Shown: piece by piece, positions 33,301-43,900 of the stretch
Position numbering within the stretch: the stretch's first letter is position 1
Layout: every line of letters begins with the position of its first letter
NCBI GenBank assembly: GCA_003024785.1
Contig: PUQB01000007.1
Location: 1,094,001-1,158,000 of the forward strand
Direction: 5' to 3'
DNA length: 64,000 nt
DNA from: Selaginella tamariscina
Lineage: Eukaryota > Streptophyta > Lycopodiopsida > Selaginellales > Selaginellaceae
Notes under the pieces: model-generated
Database searches by the model: none
Told to the model about the DNA's origin: nothing
What the model saw: the letters and a program-made list of their open reading frames with translations, nothing else
Translations under genes and position numbers: made by a program

Positions 33301-34904
33301 TGTGTGGGTGTATATTTATTTATTTATATATTCACTTTTCTAAGTTAAATATATTATGGTGTACATATGATATATACAAATTGAGGCCATTTTTATATAC
33401 TTTTTAATGTTTATTAAAATGTTATTCTATATTCTTTAAATAAAAATATTTTTCTAAATATACTCTTTACCACTTACATTTTTGCTTATTCTTTATAAAT
33501 AATAAACATTTAAGAAAATTACTTTATAATTTATATTTGAATGTTTTAGAGTATATCATTTGAATGCTTGTAATAATTTTTGTCAATACTTATAATGATT
33601 AATCTTTCTAGAAAATATAACATGAGACCAAATTTGCAAGGGAATGTTCCACTTGAAAAGTCCATAGAAACTTATGTATATAAAATAAAACACACCACTG
33701 TTGAAACAATAAGATTGTTTGCATTTTTTTTTTCTCAATTTCTTTGTTCAATAACATGGACATATATTTCTCAGTAGCCAAAGCCAAATGGGTGAAGGCA
33801 TTTAACAAGGTTGCTAACCCAACATGTTCTTCACAAGTAATAAAGCTTCTTGCAACATGTTTCCCCTAGTTTTAAAGTGTTGCTAGTTTTGTTTTTAAAT
33901 TATGTTGTATAAATATCATATAATGCACTTGTGAAACAAAATATGTTATTAATAATTTTAACTATTATAACATACATTGACTGCATCCATGACTGGACTT
34001 GCTTTTAAAAATAGTTTCAATTTCATTGATTTAAAATAATATTTTTAATGCTCTCTCTCCTCAAAAGGGAAATGTAATAGTGTAGCAAGGTTGAGAATTC
34101 TAAGCATTTTAAGAGCTACGCTAACAACTTGCTGTGACCATCGATTCGTTCAGTTTGCCACAGCCATCGGATCGTCCCTTCCGTGTTGAATATGTAAAAG
34201 ATTAAATTAAATTTCCATGTTTATAATCTAATTCTGCCTTGTCACATATATAAGACACCAACTACTAAATTATTGTTCTGATTCCACCTAACATAAACAA
34301 TAACTAGGTGCTCCAATCACAAATAACTAGGTTATTACTTGAGTGCCTCGTCAAGTATTAATTATTATTTTAGCACTATAACCATTAGTGTTGAATAAAT
34401 ATACATACATATCATGTTTTATTTGCATTTTAGTAACCATCCATTCATGTGCTACTTGACATACATAGACACTCACACCCATGACAAATCTCGCCCAAAG
34501 GATGTAGACATGAGATGGATTTGGTATGAGGATGGTAAAATGGCTTTGGCGAGGTAAATTCCATTAGAGGACAAAGATGATAAGACGACTTAAGCAGGAT
34601 AAATGCTGCCCAAGAATGGAAATGACAAGATGATTTGAACAAGATAAATTCTATTGGGCAAGCAGGCGTCGATGCAATATATCCCATGTACAAAGAGAAA
34701 GATAAATGTTAGCTTACAGCGGGATATACCCTGCCCGTGTGCTGAAACCCCCAAGGCGTTATAGGATAAATCCCGCCAAAACCGTTCATGCCTCAGAAAG
34801 GCGTCCACATGATTTATGCCAAAAGAGTAACGGGGGAGAGGAATACAGACTCAAAAGTTAACTCATCTTAATTTATGGAGCTCCTTCTCTATTCAAAATA
34901 AAAA

Positions 34905-35247
34905 CATAATGAATACACATCCTACATGTACTTATTTGTTCAATAGAAATTTAGTAATTAATAATGTATAGTATAGGAAAACACCATATGCAAAGAGAAA
35001 TCGTATTGTAATAATAAAATAAATATTAATTTTTTAATTATAAAAATTTTAAGACTTGTATATGTGTTTAACATATATATAAGACATATATAAATATTAG
35101 CTTTAGTATTTCAATAAAAGGGGAAATGAGAAAGATTAGCTAGATCTTACTCTGAGGGAGAGAGGGAGTGAGGCAATATTTACAAGGATTCTTCCCAGTT
35201 GAGAAAGCAAGCCGCAGTAGGAAGATGTCGAGAAAAGAGAGCTCCAT
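34905..35247 (-). pseudogene. PR-1 relic: first exon and intron only, copy D
   Basis: From 35247 the minus strand reads MELSFLDIFLLRLAFSTG, then GGGAAG where the live gene has its donor GGTAAG. The intron is recognisable and exon 2 is absent, as in copy C, so both arose from one already damaged ancestor. Confidence 0.75.
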
Positions 35248-35506
35248 GTTGATGGGCTAGGGTTTGAGCGGACGCGAGTTTGAAGTCACATGGTCAATGA
35301 TATTAATTAAGTGCATCCCAATAAACTTGTAAATACATCAAATATGCTTCCACATTTATTCATGCCACCTGCAGACACGTAACACCTATATCTTATTACA
35401 TATTCAAGGTCAACTGTGGTCTCTTAGTCAACCTATGTATTTTATTGCTTTGTTAACTGTTTTATCTAGTAGTATTTTCATATAATGATACACCTCTAAT
35501 GATTAA

Positions 35507-35579
35507 GCTCCCGTGGCCTAATGGACAAGGCATTTGACTTCTAATCAAAGGATTGTGGGTTCGAATCCCATCGGGAGTG
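35507..35579 (+). tRNA. trnR-UCU: tRNA-Arg(UCU)
   Basis: A 73-base cloverleaf. Acceptor GCTCCCG pairs with CGGGAGT (one G-U). The D arm contains TGGCCTAATGG (box A). The anticodon arm is TTTGA CTTCTAA TCAAA with anticodon TCT. The T arm is GTGGG TTCGAAT CCCAT, with a perfect box B GGTTCGAATCC; the discriminator base is G. Nuclear plant tRNA-Arg(UCU) has the same D-arm and anticodon-arm sequence. No tight run of four T follows, so termination may be weak. It is the best preserved of four related copies (3029, 4880, 17029). Confidence 0.75.
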
Positions 35580-35954
35580 AATGTTTAGAGTTATATTAAA
35601 AAATAATATAATGTACACTATTATCTTATAATCATGTATGTACTTTGGACAGTATTTTAGCATAATATCTCGTTAATTCTAAAAGATACCAATATTCTAG
35701 AATCTCAAAGCTGGCATGAAGCTTTATGTTTACAATTGATTGTTTTGTTTAAATATTCATAATATGTCATTCACACACATATTATTTAAGCATATAATAT
35801 GATTCTAAGTTATCAAGCTTCTTAAATTACTGAATATTTATTTTTTATATATACGCATGAGTATATACATGTGTGTGTGTGTGAATTACGTTATTAAAGA
35901 TGTAGGAAGCGGAATAGAATAAAAATAATTGTATGAGACTCCATTTGATACTAA

Positions 35955-36270
35955 TTGTATTTGTTTAAATGGACAATTCAAGAAACAGTTCCACACACAC
36001 AACAATGCTGAAATCATTCTTGGTGGTTGGTGGTCAAATATCTTGGATACAGTAAGCCACATAGTGGGGTTTGGCTCGAGCATTCCCTTTACAAGCTGCC
36101 TTGCATATAATATACAGTGGAGCAGCCTGTATTAAAACTTGATTATAATTATAATGTATATTAGTGAATACACACCTCTTCCTCTGCATATCGTCCACAA
36201 TGAGTCAATCTTATTTATGACTTTATTAAAGAGCTCCCTCCTTTACAAAAATCCATTACTAAGTAGATTG
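35955..36270 (-). pseudogene. Kinase relic, heavily decayed
   Basis: Pieces match the kinase at 3541-4454: the C-terminal end (AATGCTGAAATCATTCTTGG at about 36003), the LEPNP/TVSKI part, then the intron GGAGCAGCCTGTATTAAAAC with the TATTAGTGAATACACACCTC border (36119-36180), and part of the GELFDQV exon. Much of the catalytic domain is missing between them. Confidence 0.7.
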
Positions 36271-36435
36271 TGGTTAATGGTGGTTTGCACCATCAGACGA
36301 CCAGTAGACGGGGATGAGCGGCGACTCAAAAGGGAGGCCAAACGGTGGAGCGGGAGACCTATAGCAGGTACAAATTGACAGCGATGACTGTCAAGTGGCG
36401 GTGACAACAAGCTAGATTCAATCGTCCAGATCAAC
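36271..36435. other. Short GC-richer stretch, unassigned
   Basis: CGACCAGTAGACGGGGATGAGCG-like sequence unlike either neighbour. It ends in ATCAACTACCATGGTATTAAGG, a stretch also found at 17157-17178. No gene seen. Confidence 0.35.
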
Positions 36436-36960
36436 TACCATGGTATTAAGGATGACATGCATGGGAGGTGCATTAAGTTAGTAGGCCCAAACCTAGTCAT
36501 AGGGAGAAGGTCCAGTGGGAGAGCACCACTTGGCATACATCCTAGTACCACTCGACCCACTATATAAGCAGGCAAGCAAGCAATGGGTCAGGGTCCTTTT
36601 AATCTATCTTCTTTGTGTGACTTGCTCTGACCACTCTAGGAAAGGGGCCACCTTGCACTATAAGAAGCAATATATACATCTCTTTTGTCTACAATTGTTC
36701 ATCCCCAATCTCCCTCCTTTCTCTCCTTCTCTTGCTTCCTCCTCAAGGAAGCCTGTGCACTAGAAAGGAAAAGATCTCTAGTCCATCAGTACATGGACCC
36801 CCACAGTGTCTGAGTAGAGGCCATCACTACTCCTCTTTACATCCTAAAGTAGCGGTTGAAACCCTGGCTCAAAACCTTGGGATTGGGCATTGGCAATAGT
36901 GTCTTGGCAACCAACCAAAGTCACCCCACACATGTAACCTACGAAGTCCTTAACGACCAT
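36436..36960 (+). mobile_element. Retroelement LTR-like sequence
   Basis: Carries a TATA-like CTATATAAGCAGG near 36560, followed by a pyrimidine-rich stretch and unique sequence, the usual look of an LTR promoter and downstream part. No internal coding region is attached. Fossil; family not determined. Confidence 0.4.
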
Positions 36961-38330
36961 TTGTGGTGACCACGGAGGGATAATTGTCATATACGGATGG
37001 AGTTCACTACGAGCTTGTTAGAGTTTTTACCTAGTGCCATGAAGGCGATTTGCACAGATGCCAACCCTGGAATCCTTCTTTGGAAACCCCCACGTTATCT
37101 AGTAAAGTACCTGTGTTAAAAACCTGTCACTTAGGAACTCATACCCTTAGTTGGCCAAGTCCACGGTCAAGGTTCACCTCGTGAGTTAGGATGTGTGAGC
37201 TAGCCGAGCTACAAGTATTGTTCTTAGCTTGGTGTGGATGAGACAACTGGAACAAGGCCTCATCCACTAAACTTGTAGAACGTGAACTTGGGCAATCCTT
37301 CCAGGCTTGTGAGCGGGTTGACAATCCCAAGAATTGATTAACTCCTTGGATGTGACATACTTAATCACAAGGGCAAAATCCTACCAACAATAAGGGTAGG
37401 CTAACCCAAAGGTAGAATGTACCCCTATTGTGTGGAAGTTAGGGCAACATAATTGAGAGTTGTGCCTTGACGACACAAGCTTAACTTGCACTAGTAGGAG
37501 GATAATGAGCTCTCTTTTGAACCCAGGAAGCCTCATTACATATACTTTACCTTATTTATGTGACGGAGCCCCCCCCTTCCTCAGTAAGTGAGCCCTTAAT
37601 GAAAATGAGATGCCTAACCTAGCCTGGGGGGGTGGGGTTAGGGCAACCCTAGGCTAGGTCAACCCTAGGGGTGTCCCTAACCCTTTTTGACAAGCTACTC
37701 TTGAGGAAAAACTAATTGGCAACATCAAATTAAGGGAGAATTTTCTAAAAGGTAAGTTATAACTTCGTCTAGAGTTTCTTGCAAATACCTAAAGACACCC
37801 AGCTGGACTATCAGCAAATACCCAAGTGCACTAAGCGAGCCTATTTCTTACTACATTTAGGGTTTGTCACACACCTCGGCAAGTAAGAACAATCAAACCC
37901 CAAAGTAAAGGGTTGAGTCATAGTAAAAACTATGACACACTCCTCGCATTTAAAAAATGTCAATGTCCTCATTGACGTCTAACTCCAAGACTAGACTAAG
38001 TTAGAAAGAATTAACCAAAAACTAACGATACTCACTCTATGCGGAGTCAGCAAAAAGTTTATAAGTTTTATTACCCCCTTGCATTACGCAAAGCCAAGTA
38101 CTTCAGAACTGTTGTTCATTGAGTGACAACTCAGCTGCCAAAGGCACCATCTGTGACATGAACGTTTTGCATGTATATAACGTCTGTCACTCGACAACAA
38201 GTTAGTTAATTTCTTTTTAAGTTAACTAGAATTTATATCAAAGGCTTCTAGTTAATGTTGTCTATTGGCCCCTAGGTTAAGAAGAAATAAAATTTTATTT
38301 CTTAATTAGCTTGAGACCTCGCCTCAAACT
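36961..38330 (-). mobile_element. Long LTR-like repeat, chromovirus family
   Basis: Diverged relative of 43011-43900, 50990-53720 and 62636-64000. Shared landmarks are ACCTAGTGCCATG, CACAAGCTTAACTTGCACTAG, the GTCAACCCTAGGGGTGT stretch and AAATACCCAAGTGCACTAAG. A chromodomain-bearing pol end follows on the right, as expected for the 3' LTR of a minus-strand chromovirus. Old. Confidence 0.55.
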
Positions 38331-38586
38331 CATTCACCAACTCCATCACGTTCTATAGATTTTCCAATGGTTTCCATGTCGACTCGCATGCCGAGTAACC
38401 TTTCCACTTAATAAGATATTCCCATTTACGTTTTCGCTGCCCATGAATGTTTCTCCCTTTTAATATTGCCTCAACTTCGAGCTTTTTCTTCTCACCAACT
38501 AATTCTGGAGACAAACATAAACTATGATATTTATCCGAATGTTTCTCATCCTTATGAAATGGTTCGAGTAAATTGATATAAAACAC
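38331..38586 (-). mobile_element. Chromovirus integrase end with chromodomain
   Basis: Minus strand reads VFYINLLEPF (integrase C-terminal border) and a chromodomain: LEVEAILKGRN, then KWEYLIKWKGYSACESTWKP. Chromodomains at this place define the chromovirus branch of Ty3/gypsy. The run of N cuts it on the right. Fossil fragment. Confidence 0.75.
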
Positions 38587-38620
38587 NNNNNNNNNNNNNN
38601 NNNNNNNNNNNNNNNNNNNN
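38587..38620. other. Run of N (sequence gap)
   Basis: Thirty-four N bases. Chromovirus sequence is on the left and the interior of an F-box gene on the right, so the true distance and join are unknown. Confidence 0.99.
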
Positions 38621-39456
38621 CGGTTAATATAAACATGCAGCATTGGAAGTTCGAATGCACAAAAGCGTGTAAGGTTCTTGAATGCTATAGTAATACCATT
38701 CAAAGAGTTAAAATCCGAGGTAGAGATGATATGGATTGGGCACCATTGTTGGAGTCACTGCTCAAGTGTAAGTGCTTGGAAAATCTCACTATAAGTTTAT
38801 ATGGTCACTACGGTTGGTTTATAGATAATGACGAAGCTGTTCGTGCAATCTGTAAGAAGCTTGTTAGTTTGAAGTTACAAGGCACTTTACTACCCCACAT
38901 CACTATTAGGTCTACACGACTGAAAATGCTCAACATTGATACTAATTATGAAGGAAGAAGAGGTGAAAGAGAAATCAACTTAGAGTGTGTCCAATCTTTA
39001 GATTTTCTTCGCATTCGTGATTACAGCTCGGTAATAATTAACGCCGGGGACCTCTTACACTTAGGAACGCTCAAGCTTGATGAGTGGTATTTAGGGATCA
39101 AGCTTGTCACTCCCAAACTAAAGAGCATTTCAGTTTTAGAGCTTGCTAGCATGGACGAATACCCGCTTGAGGTCCTACATAATTTTCAAGTGGATACATT
39201 GCATCTTCATGTGGAGCAGAGAGGGACACTCGTTCGAGAAGGTTGGAGAAATTTGCGAGTAAAAAAGCTTATATTTGAGGTATCAACAACTGGATATACT
39301 GGAACGATGCAAAGATGGTTAAAGTGGGTTGAAAATAATAACAAGTCACTCGCAGAGGTGGAGGTGATTATTACATGGGACACCATAGCTAATAGAATAT
39401 TTAAGAGAATTATAAAGAAATCTTTGAAGAGGGTAAGACTTACCGTTTTACCCTAG
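38621..39456 (+). CDS. F-box/LRR-like protein, copy B (5' part lost at gap)
   Basis: Open frame from the gap to a stop at 39456, matching copy C (55808-56642) and copy A. It lacks the F-box itself, which would lie in or beyond the gap. Visible parts: LLKCKCLENLTISLYGHYGW, LVSLKLQGTLLPH, SLDFLRIRDYSS, LGTLKLDEWYLG, LHNFQVDTLHLHVEQRG, KKLIFEVSTTGYTG, a basic end and VRLTVLP. The repeated Leu-spaced strands look like a leucine-rich repeat substrate-binding domain. The frame is uninterrupted for 273 residues from the first Met, unlike copies A and C, so this may be the only copy able to make the domain. Confidence 0.75.
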
Positions 39457-40499
39457 TAAATAAGAGATTTGGCTTCTACTTTAATAATTAGCATTATCTT
39501 TTCTCATAAATATATCAATACAAAATTAACAAACAAAAACCTTTTAATTAATAAGCTGCATTTTACTTGTTATAATGTTTTAGAACTTATCTTTTATAAT
39601 CTCATTTTATACCTCATCATATAAATTCTTTAAAAATTAGAAAGAGATTAAATATTATTATTATAAGAGATTGAGTCCACACAGTTTTAATCCACAACAC
39701 ATACATTATATTTCATTTTCAAATTAGAAAGAGTGTATCATGTTATTTATAAATTATATATTCCATGGTTTTCACTTTTATATTTCAAATATATTATCAC
39801 ATAATACGTAGTACATATGTACCTGGTGTATTGTATAAGCACATTCATGTTTAAATTCCACCGTATCATTTTACAATTGAGATCAAACATTATTAAAATT
39901 CAAGAACTTAATCATGAATTCTCGGCTTTAATATTTATTTTAATTTATGCTTACGGCCTTAATATTAATTATTAATTACCAAGTAAGTAATAATTTCAGC
40001 AGATATTATTCATATAGTTGTGTATAAAATATGTTATTTAATATTTTTATTGCTCTAAGTTTTAAATCGTTGTTTTAGAAATTTTTTGTTGACATGCTTA
40101 AAATACAAAAGTAAATGGGTCATAAAATAAAACAAAATGAGAGTAAACACAACAAGAGAGATTGAGTTAAGTATATGAACATGATGTTTTCAATATACTA
40201 GCTTCAAAGTTGTGCATGTGCATATACATAGTTTTCTTGACTTCTTTGATCACGTCTTAGAACTTAGAACGGTGAACGAGAAGTTGGTTCACAAATGGAC
40301 TCCTTCTTCCTCTCTCTCACACACGCGCACACACACATATATATCTTTGTGTGTGTGTGTTTATTCATATACCTTATTTGATATATACAGAAGCGTCATA
40401 TGCCTTTTTGCAATTAAATATCCACTGGAGGAAAACGTAGTTGAATAAGTTAAACCAGCGGTAGTAGAAACCAGTCACAATTTAATATTAGTAATTAAG
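39457..40499 (+). repeat. 3' flank of F-box copy B, duplicated at 56643
   Basis: AT-rich non-coding sequence nearly identical to 56643-57685, with only small indels (for example in T runs and a (CA)/(GT) tract at about 40320-40360). No gene of its own. Confidence 0.85.
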
Positions 40500-40926
40500 T
40501 AGGGAAGTTACTAAACTAGATTTTGGGAGGAAAATTTAGAAATATTCTGCTAGGGATTGGACATAACCCAACGGATGGATTATGGCGGTGTTGAGGAGCG
40601 GCTAGGGCGGTGGGCGTTTCGTGAGGAAGAGGGTGAGTGTGGCTGTGGCAGCGAACCAAGGCCTGAGCAACACGGACGGAGGAGGAGCAGGGCACAGCCC
40701 CATGACGACATTGAGTGATACACCTTCCAGGTGAGCGATTCTTAGCGGTGCGTTTTTTTTTTGTGGGTACGCATGTGGTAAGGGGCGTTTGCACCCGGTA
40801 TTCGTCCGTAAGTATGTCTTTAGCACAGACTGCAAGACGGCTCACTGTTGCACCGCCGAGATCGAGTGGAAGTTAGAAGCCCTAAAACTTTTCATGGTCA
40901 AGGAGTTGAAAGAGTACAAGGATCTA
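40500..40926 (+). pseudogene. GC-richer exon-like segment, copy 1
   Basis: Matches 57689-58108. One stretch reads GRWAFREEEGECGCGSEPRP and ends near CCAG|GTGAGCG, a donor-like site. About 100 bases on, EIEWKLEALKLFMVKELKEY is readable. Both look like exons of one gene, but no family is recognised. The first is interrupted in this copy and differs by a one-base shift from the second copy. Confidence 0.35.
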
Positions 40927-40999
40927 TTGTGTGATGGTCTGGTTGTGCGTAGACGAGCAAGCAAAAACCTACCTATGCCTTGGGTTTTTTTTTTCTTTT

Positions 41000-41346
41000 T
41001 TTACTTCTTCAAAATAGTTTCAACAATAAATTTTGTTTAAAAGACAAGTAGACAAATGATTCACAAAAGTGCCAAGTCTAAAAGTGATTGACCGACAATT
41101 GACTGATGGATTGTAAGTTGACACGCTGTTGAGTGAATTGACTGTGACAATGACTATTGACTTTGTTCTCATGTACTTAAAAGTAATTTATAATTACAGT
41201 AATCTTATAACGCAAAAAGGACTAAAACGAGTTTGCTTCCACTAAATTCATTGAGTTGAATTATGAATATCCACTTATAATTATCATCAATTTAAGCTCA
41301 TAGTAAAATGTATACACATTTATGTATTTACTGGCATTGAAGGTGG
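41000..41346 (+). repeat. Third copy of an arm segment
   Basis: Matches 31744-32090 of the right arm (and so the reverse complement of the left arm near 22510-22860), for example TTCAACAATAAATT and GTAAGTTGACACGCTGTTGAGTG. Both ends are sharp, so this was a separate short copying event. Confidence 0.8.
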
Positions 41347-41528
41347 ACACGGGGAGTGCACTTAGTGTAATTTATCCTGGACACGTACGTTCATGGGGTG
41401 TAGCTTTTATCCCTAAGTATACCATAAAAGTTCTACTTTAAACCCTTAGTATACCAAAAAATTACACAAGACAAATCTTACTCCTAAGGGTGAAAATACC
41501 CAAATAAATAAGGGAAATAAATAACCCT

Positions 41529-43015
41529 TTAAGTAGATCCACCTCTACTTCTCCCACGTCCGCGGCGTCCTATTCCTCTGCCTTTGCCTCTACCTTGAGC
41601 TCTCCCAGCAGTTGAATTGGTAGCAACTTGTGGAACTATACAAGTTAAAATTACATGTCAAATGTACATGGGCCAAGAAGCTTACCAGTTAATCTCTTGT
41701 CATCAATAAAGTTTCTGCAGAATAATTCAACTTGTTGTGCATCATCATGGTTCAAAGTGTATTTTCCAGTTTGTGGTTGAAATGTCAAGTTGACAATTGA
41801 TATGACATTGTCAAGTAAAACAGTTGCATGATCTATTAAGTCATATGTCCACTCTCCAGATTGTTCATCCTTTTGATACCATCGAAGATTGAGACGGATT
41901 GGATATGATGGCCTATCACTCAAATCCACAAGCTCTCTAGTCTCCCTCCAAGAGTTCCCAGCTTTCCTAGACATCTTTAAAATCCTCCCAATATACCAGT
42001 TCCTACCCTCGTAAAACACTGCAATATCTGTACCATATGAAACTGAAGTTTGTGTTTTAATCCTCTCCATTTGGCCACTATCGTTCACACTTGCTTTCAC
42101 TTTTGTCAACCTATCTTTTGAAAAGAAAGGACTGCCGTTGAGGTGAGAAACAAGAGTGCTCTTAGCAATTTTCTTTGAATCAAGTTCAACGTATTGTGTA
42201 GCCTTTTGAACTTGTCCTGTTTTCTTCTTGATCTAGCATCATATCAAACGTATGCCTTAACTCCAATGTCGATGCTAAAGTCTCATCCTCGTCTTGATTT
42301 GTTATAGCTGGCTCACTTTCCATCTCAGGATCATCTGCTTCATCACCAATAAAAGTTTGTAAACTAGTTGTAAAGTTAGTCTTGTAAAAGTCTTCAAAGG
42401 CCCATGGACATTCCCACCAGTCTTTATCAGTTGACACTCCAACTATTGCAAGCATTTTTTGTGCCTCTGCCAATCCATCTTTGAGAACTGCTACTAGCTG
42501 ATCATCTGTTTCTAGACCTTGGAAATTTGCTAAATCCACAACAACATTACTATCTTTTGTCTCTAAATGTGACCAAATAGCTTCCTGTTTCTTATGTGCA
42601 ATAGGAAAGTTTAACGTACCAGAACTTTTGATCTCACTCAACCGGTTCATACATCCAGCTGTGTCAAGTAAATCAACACCATCATACGCACGCTCATTTC
42701 GCACCATGCCTCCTACTTTGCTGAAGAAATTTTCACAGCAATCTGATCCTGATAGCCAAAGAGGTACTGGAACTCCTGGAAGTTTTTCCCTGAAAAGCTT
42801 GATCAAGAGAACAACGTAATGACAAGAGATCTCGATATCCAAAAAGGCCTCATTACTTATGAAGTTTTCCTTCAACTGAAGGTTGGTAAAGTGAACAATC
42901 TAAAGGCGCCAAAGTCTAACTAAAAGAGTTAAAATTATAAAGAAAAAAATTATGAACTTTAAAAGTACCTGAAAAAGAAACTGACTGTGCTTGCAGCTTT
43001 TACTCGCTCTGCTAA
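41529..43015 (-). pseudogene. Unrecognised spliced gene with Arg/Gly-rich tail
   Basis: At least three exons on the minus strand. A 5' exon (to 42969) reads FSRASKSCKHSQFLFQ, donor CAG|GTACTT. After a 69-base intron (acceptor TTTAG, 42900) the main exon 42899-41686 reads IVHFTNLQLKENF, then PVPLWLSGSDCCENFFSKVG, ERAYDGVDLLDTAG and, further on, VSYGTDIAVFYEGRNWYIGR. After a 50-base intron (GTAAGC...TATAG) the last exon 41635-41529 encodes a tail of RGKGRGIGRRGRGRSRGGST. The frame shifts once near 42235. The tail resembles RGG-type RNA-binding ends; the GRNWYIGRIL part recalls Tudor/agenet-type folds; CCENFF loosely recalls some transposases. None is firm. Its 5' end is cut by the LTR-like repeat at 43011. 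It could be a DNA transposon gene or a host gene. Confidence 0.55.
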
Positions 43016-43900
43016 ACGTGGCTTGAAGATGTTAACTCTAAAGCCCCTTTGTGCACTCTTGAAAACTTGGTAAAGAGAACTTATCAACCAAGATCCCATG
43101 CCCATAATTGAATAAGGACACGGATGTGCCTTGCTTAGTTATGAGAACTACTCTTAACTTGATATAGAGGAGGAGGCTGGAGACATGCCTTAACATTTGA
43201 CCCTTGAAACATGCACTTCGACAAGACCTTTGGCACGAATTAGTCAACGTTATGTTAGGCTATCCCGAAAGTCGAACGTATCTCTATTATGTAGAAGTTG
43301 AGGCAACACAACAAAGAGTTATGCCTTGACAACACAAGCTAAAGTTCTCACTAGCTGAAAAATAACAAGCTCAATCATGAACCCATGGACTCTCACTACA
43401 TACACTACTTAATATATGTGACAAAGGCCCCATCCCCTTGTTTTCCTATTTTATAAAGTGGGTTAGCACGGAATCTCATTCCTAATAGGAATATACTTTG
43501 TGAGTTTAACCTAAATGACCCATTGACCCCTAAACCCTAACCCAAGGGGTTTAGTAAGATAACTCTAAGGTTAGGTCAACCCTAGGGGTGTTTCTACCCA
43601 TATCTGACATACCGAACTCACTAGAACTAACTAATAAATGAATCGGGACACGAAAAATGAAGGTAAGAATTTTTTAAATGGAAGTATTAACTTTGCCCAG
43701 AGTTTTTTCAATTAATTAACGACACCTAACTAGATCATCACTAGATACCCAAGTGCACTAAGGGGCCTGATTCTTATAATACCTAATGCTTGGTAGATAA
43801 CAATAGTCAACATCCAAAGTAAAGAGTAAAATTATAACACTTAAGCTTGTGTTGTCAAAGCACAACCCATATTGTGCCACCTCGACTTCCAAACCATAGA
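43011..43900. mobile_element. Long LTR-like repeat, chromovirus family
   Basis: The first 745 bases are almost identical to 63257-64000, beginning AAACGTGGCTTGAAGATG. It includes the GGTCAACCCTAGGGGTGTTTC stretch also seen at 37650 and 53430. No internal coding region is attached on either side. The near identity with 63257-64000 points to a much younger copying event than for the rest of the family here. Confidence 0.65.

Larger units (their letters stand above)
28504..34048 (-). repeat. Large inverted duplication, right arm
   Basis: Reverse-complement copy of 20097-26121 lacking one 456-base segment (junction ATGTT at 32796-32800). It holds dsRNA-binding-like exons (plus strand) and a small peptide gene (minus strand). 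It ends exactly where the module at 34049 starts. The part 31744-32090 has a third copy at 41000-41346. No other gene seen. Confidence 0.9.
34049..35660. repeat. PR-1/tRNA module, copy D
   Basis: Closely matches 15541-17100 in the same orientation. Compared with copy C it lacks short stretches near 34650 and 34740, and it has a TAGACACTCACACCCATGACAAATC insertion near 34470. It begins directly at the end of the right arm. Confidence 0.8.

Noticed and set aside
20097-34048. DNA transposon with very long terminal inverted repeats
   Set aside because: No target duplication at the outer ends, no transposase in the spacer, and gene exons are cut at the inner border; an inverted segmental duplication fits better.
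3029-35579. tRNA-derived SINE
   Set aside because: The tRNA-like copies share long flanks on both sides and have no 3' tail or target duplication, so segmental duplication explains them better.
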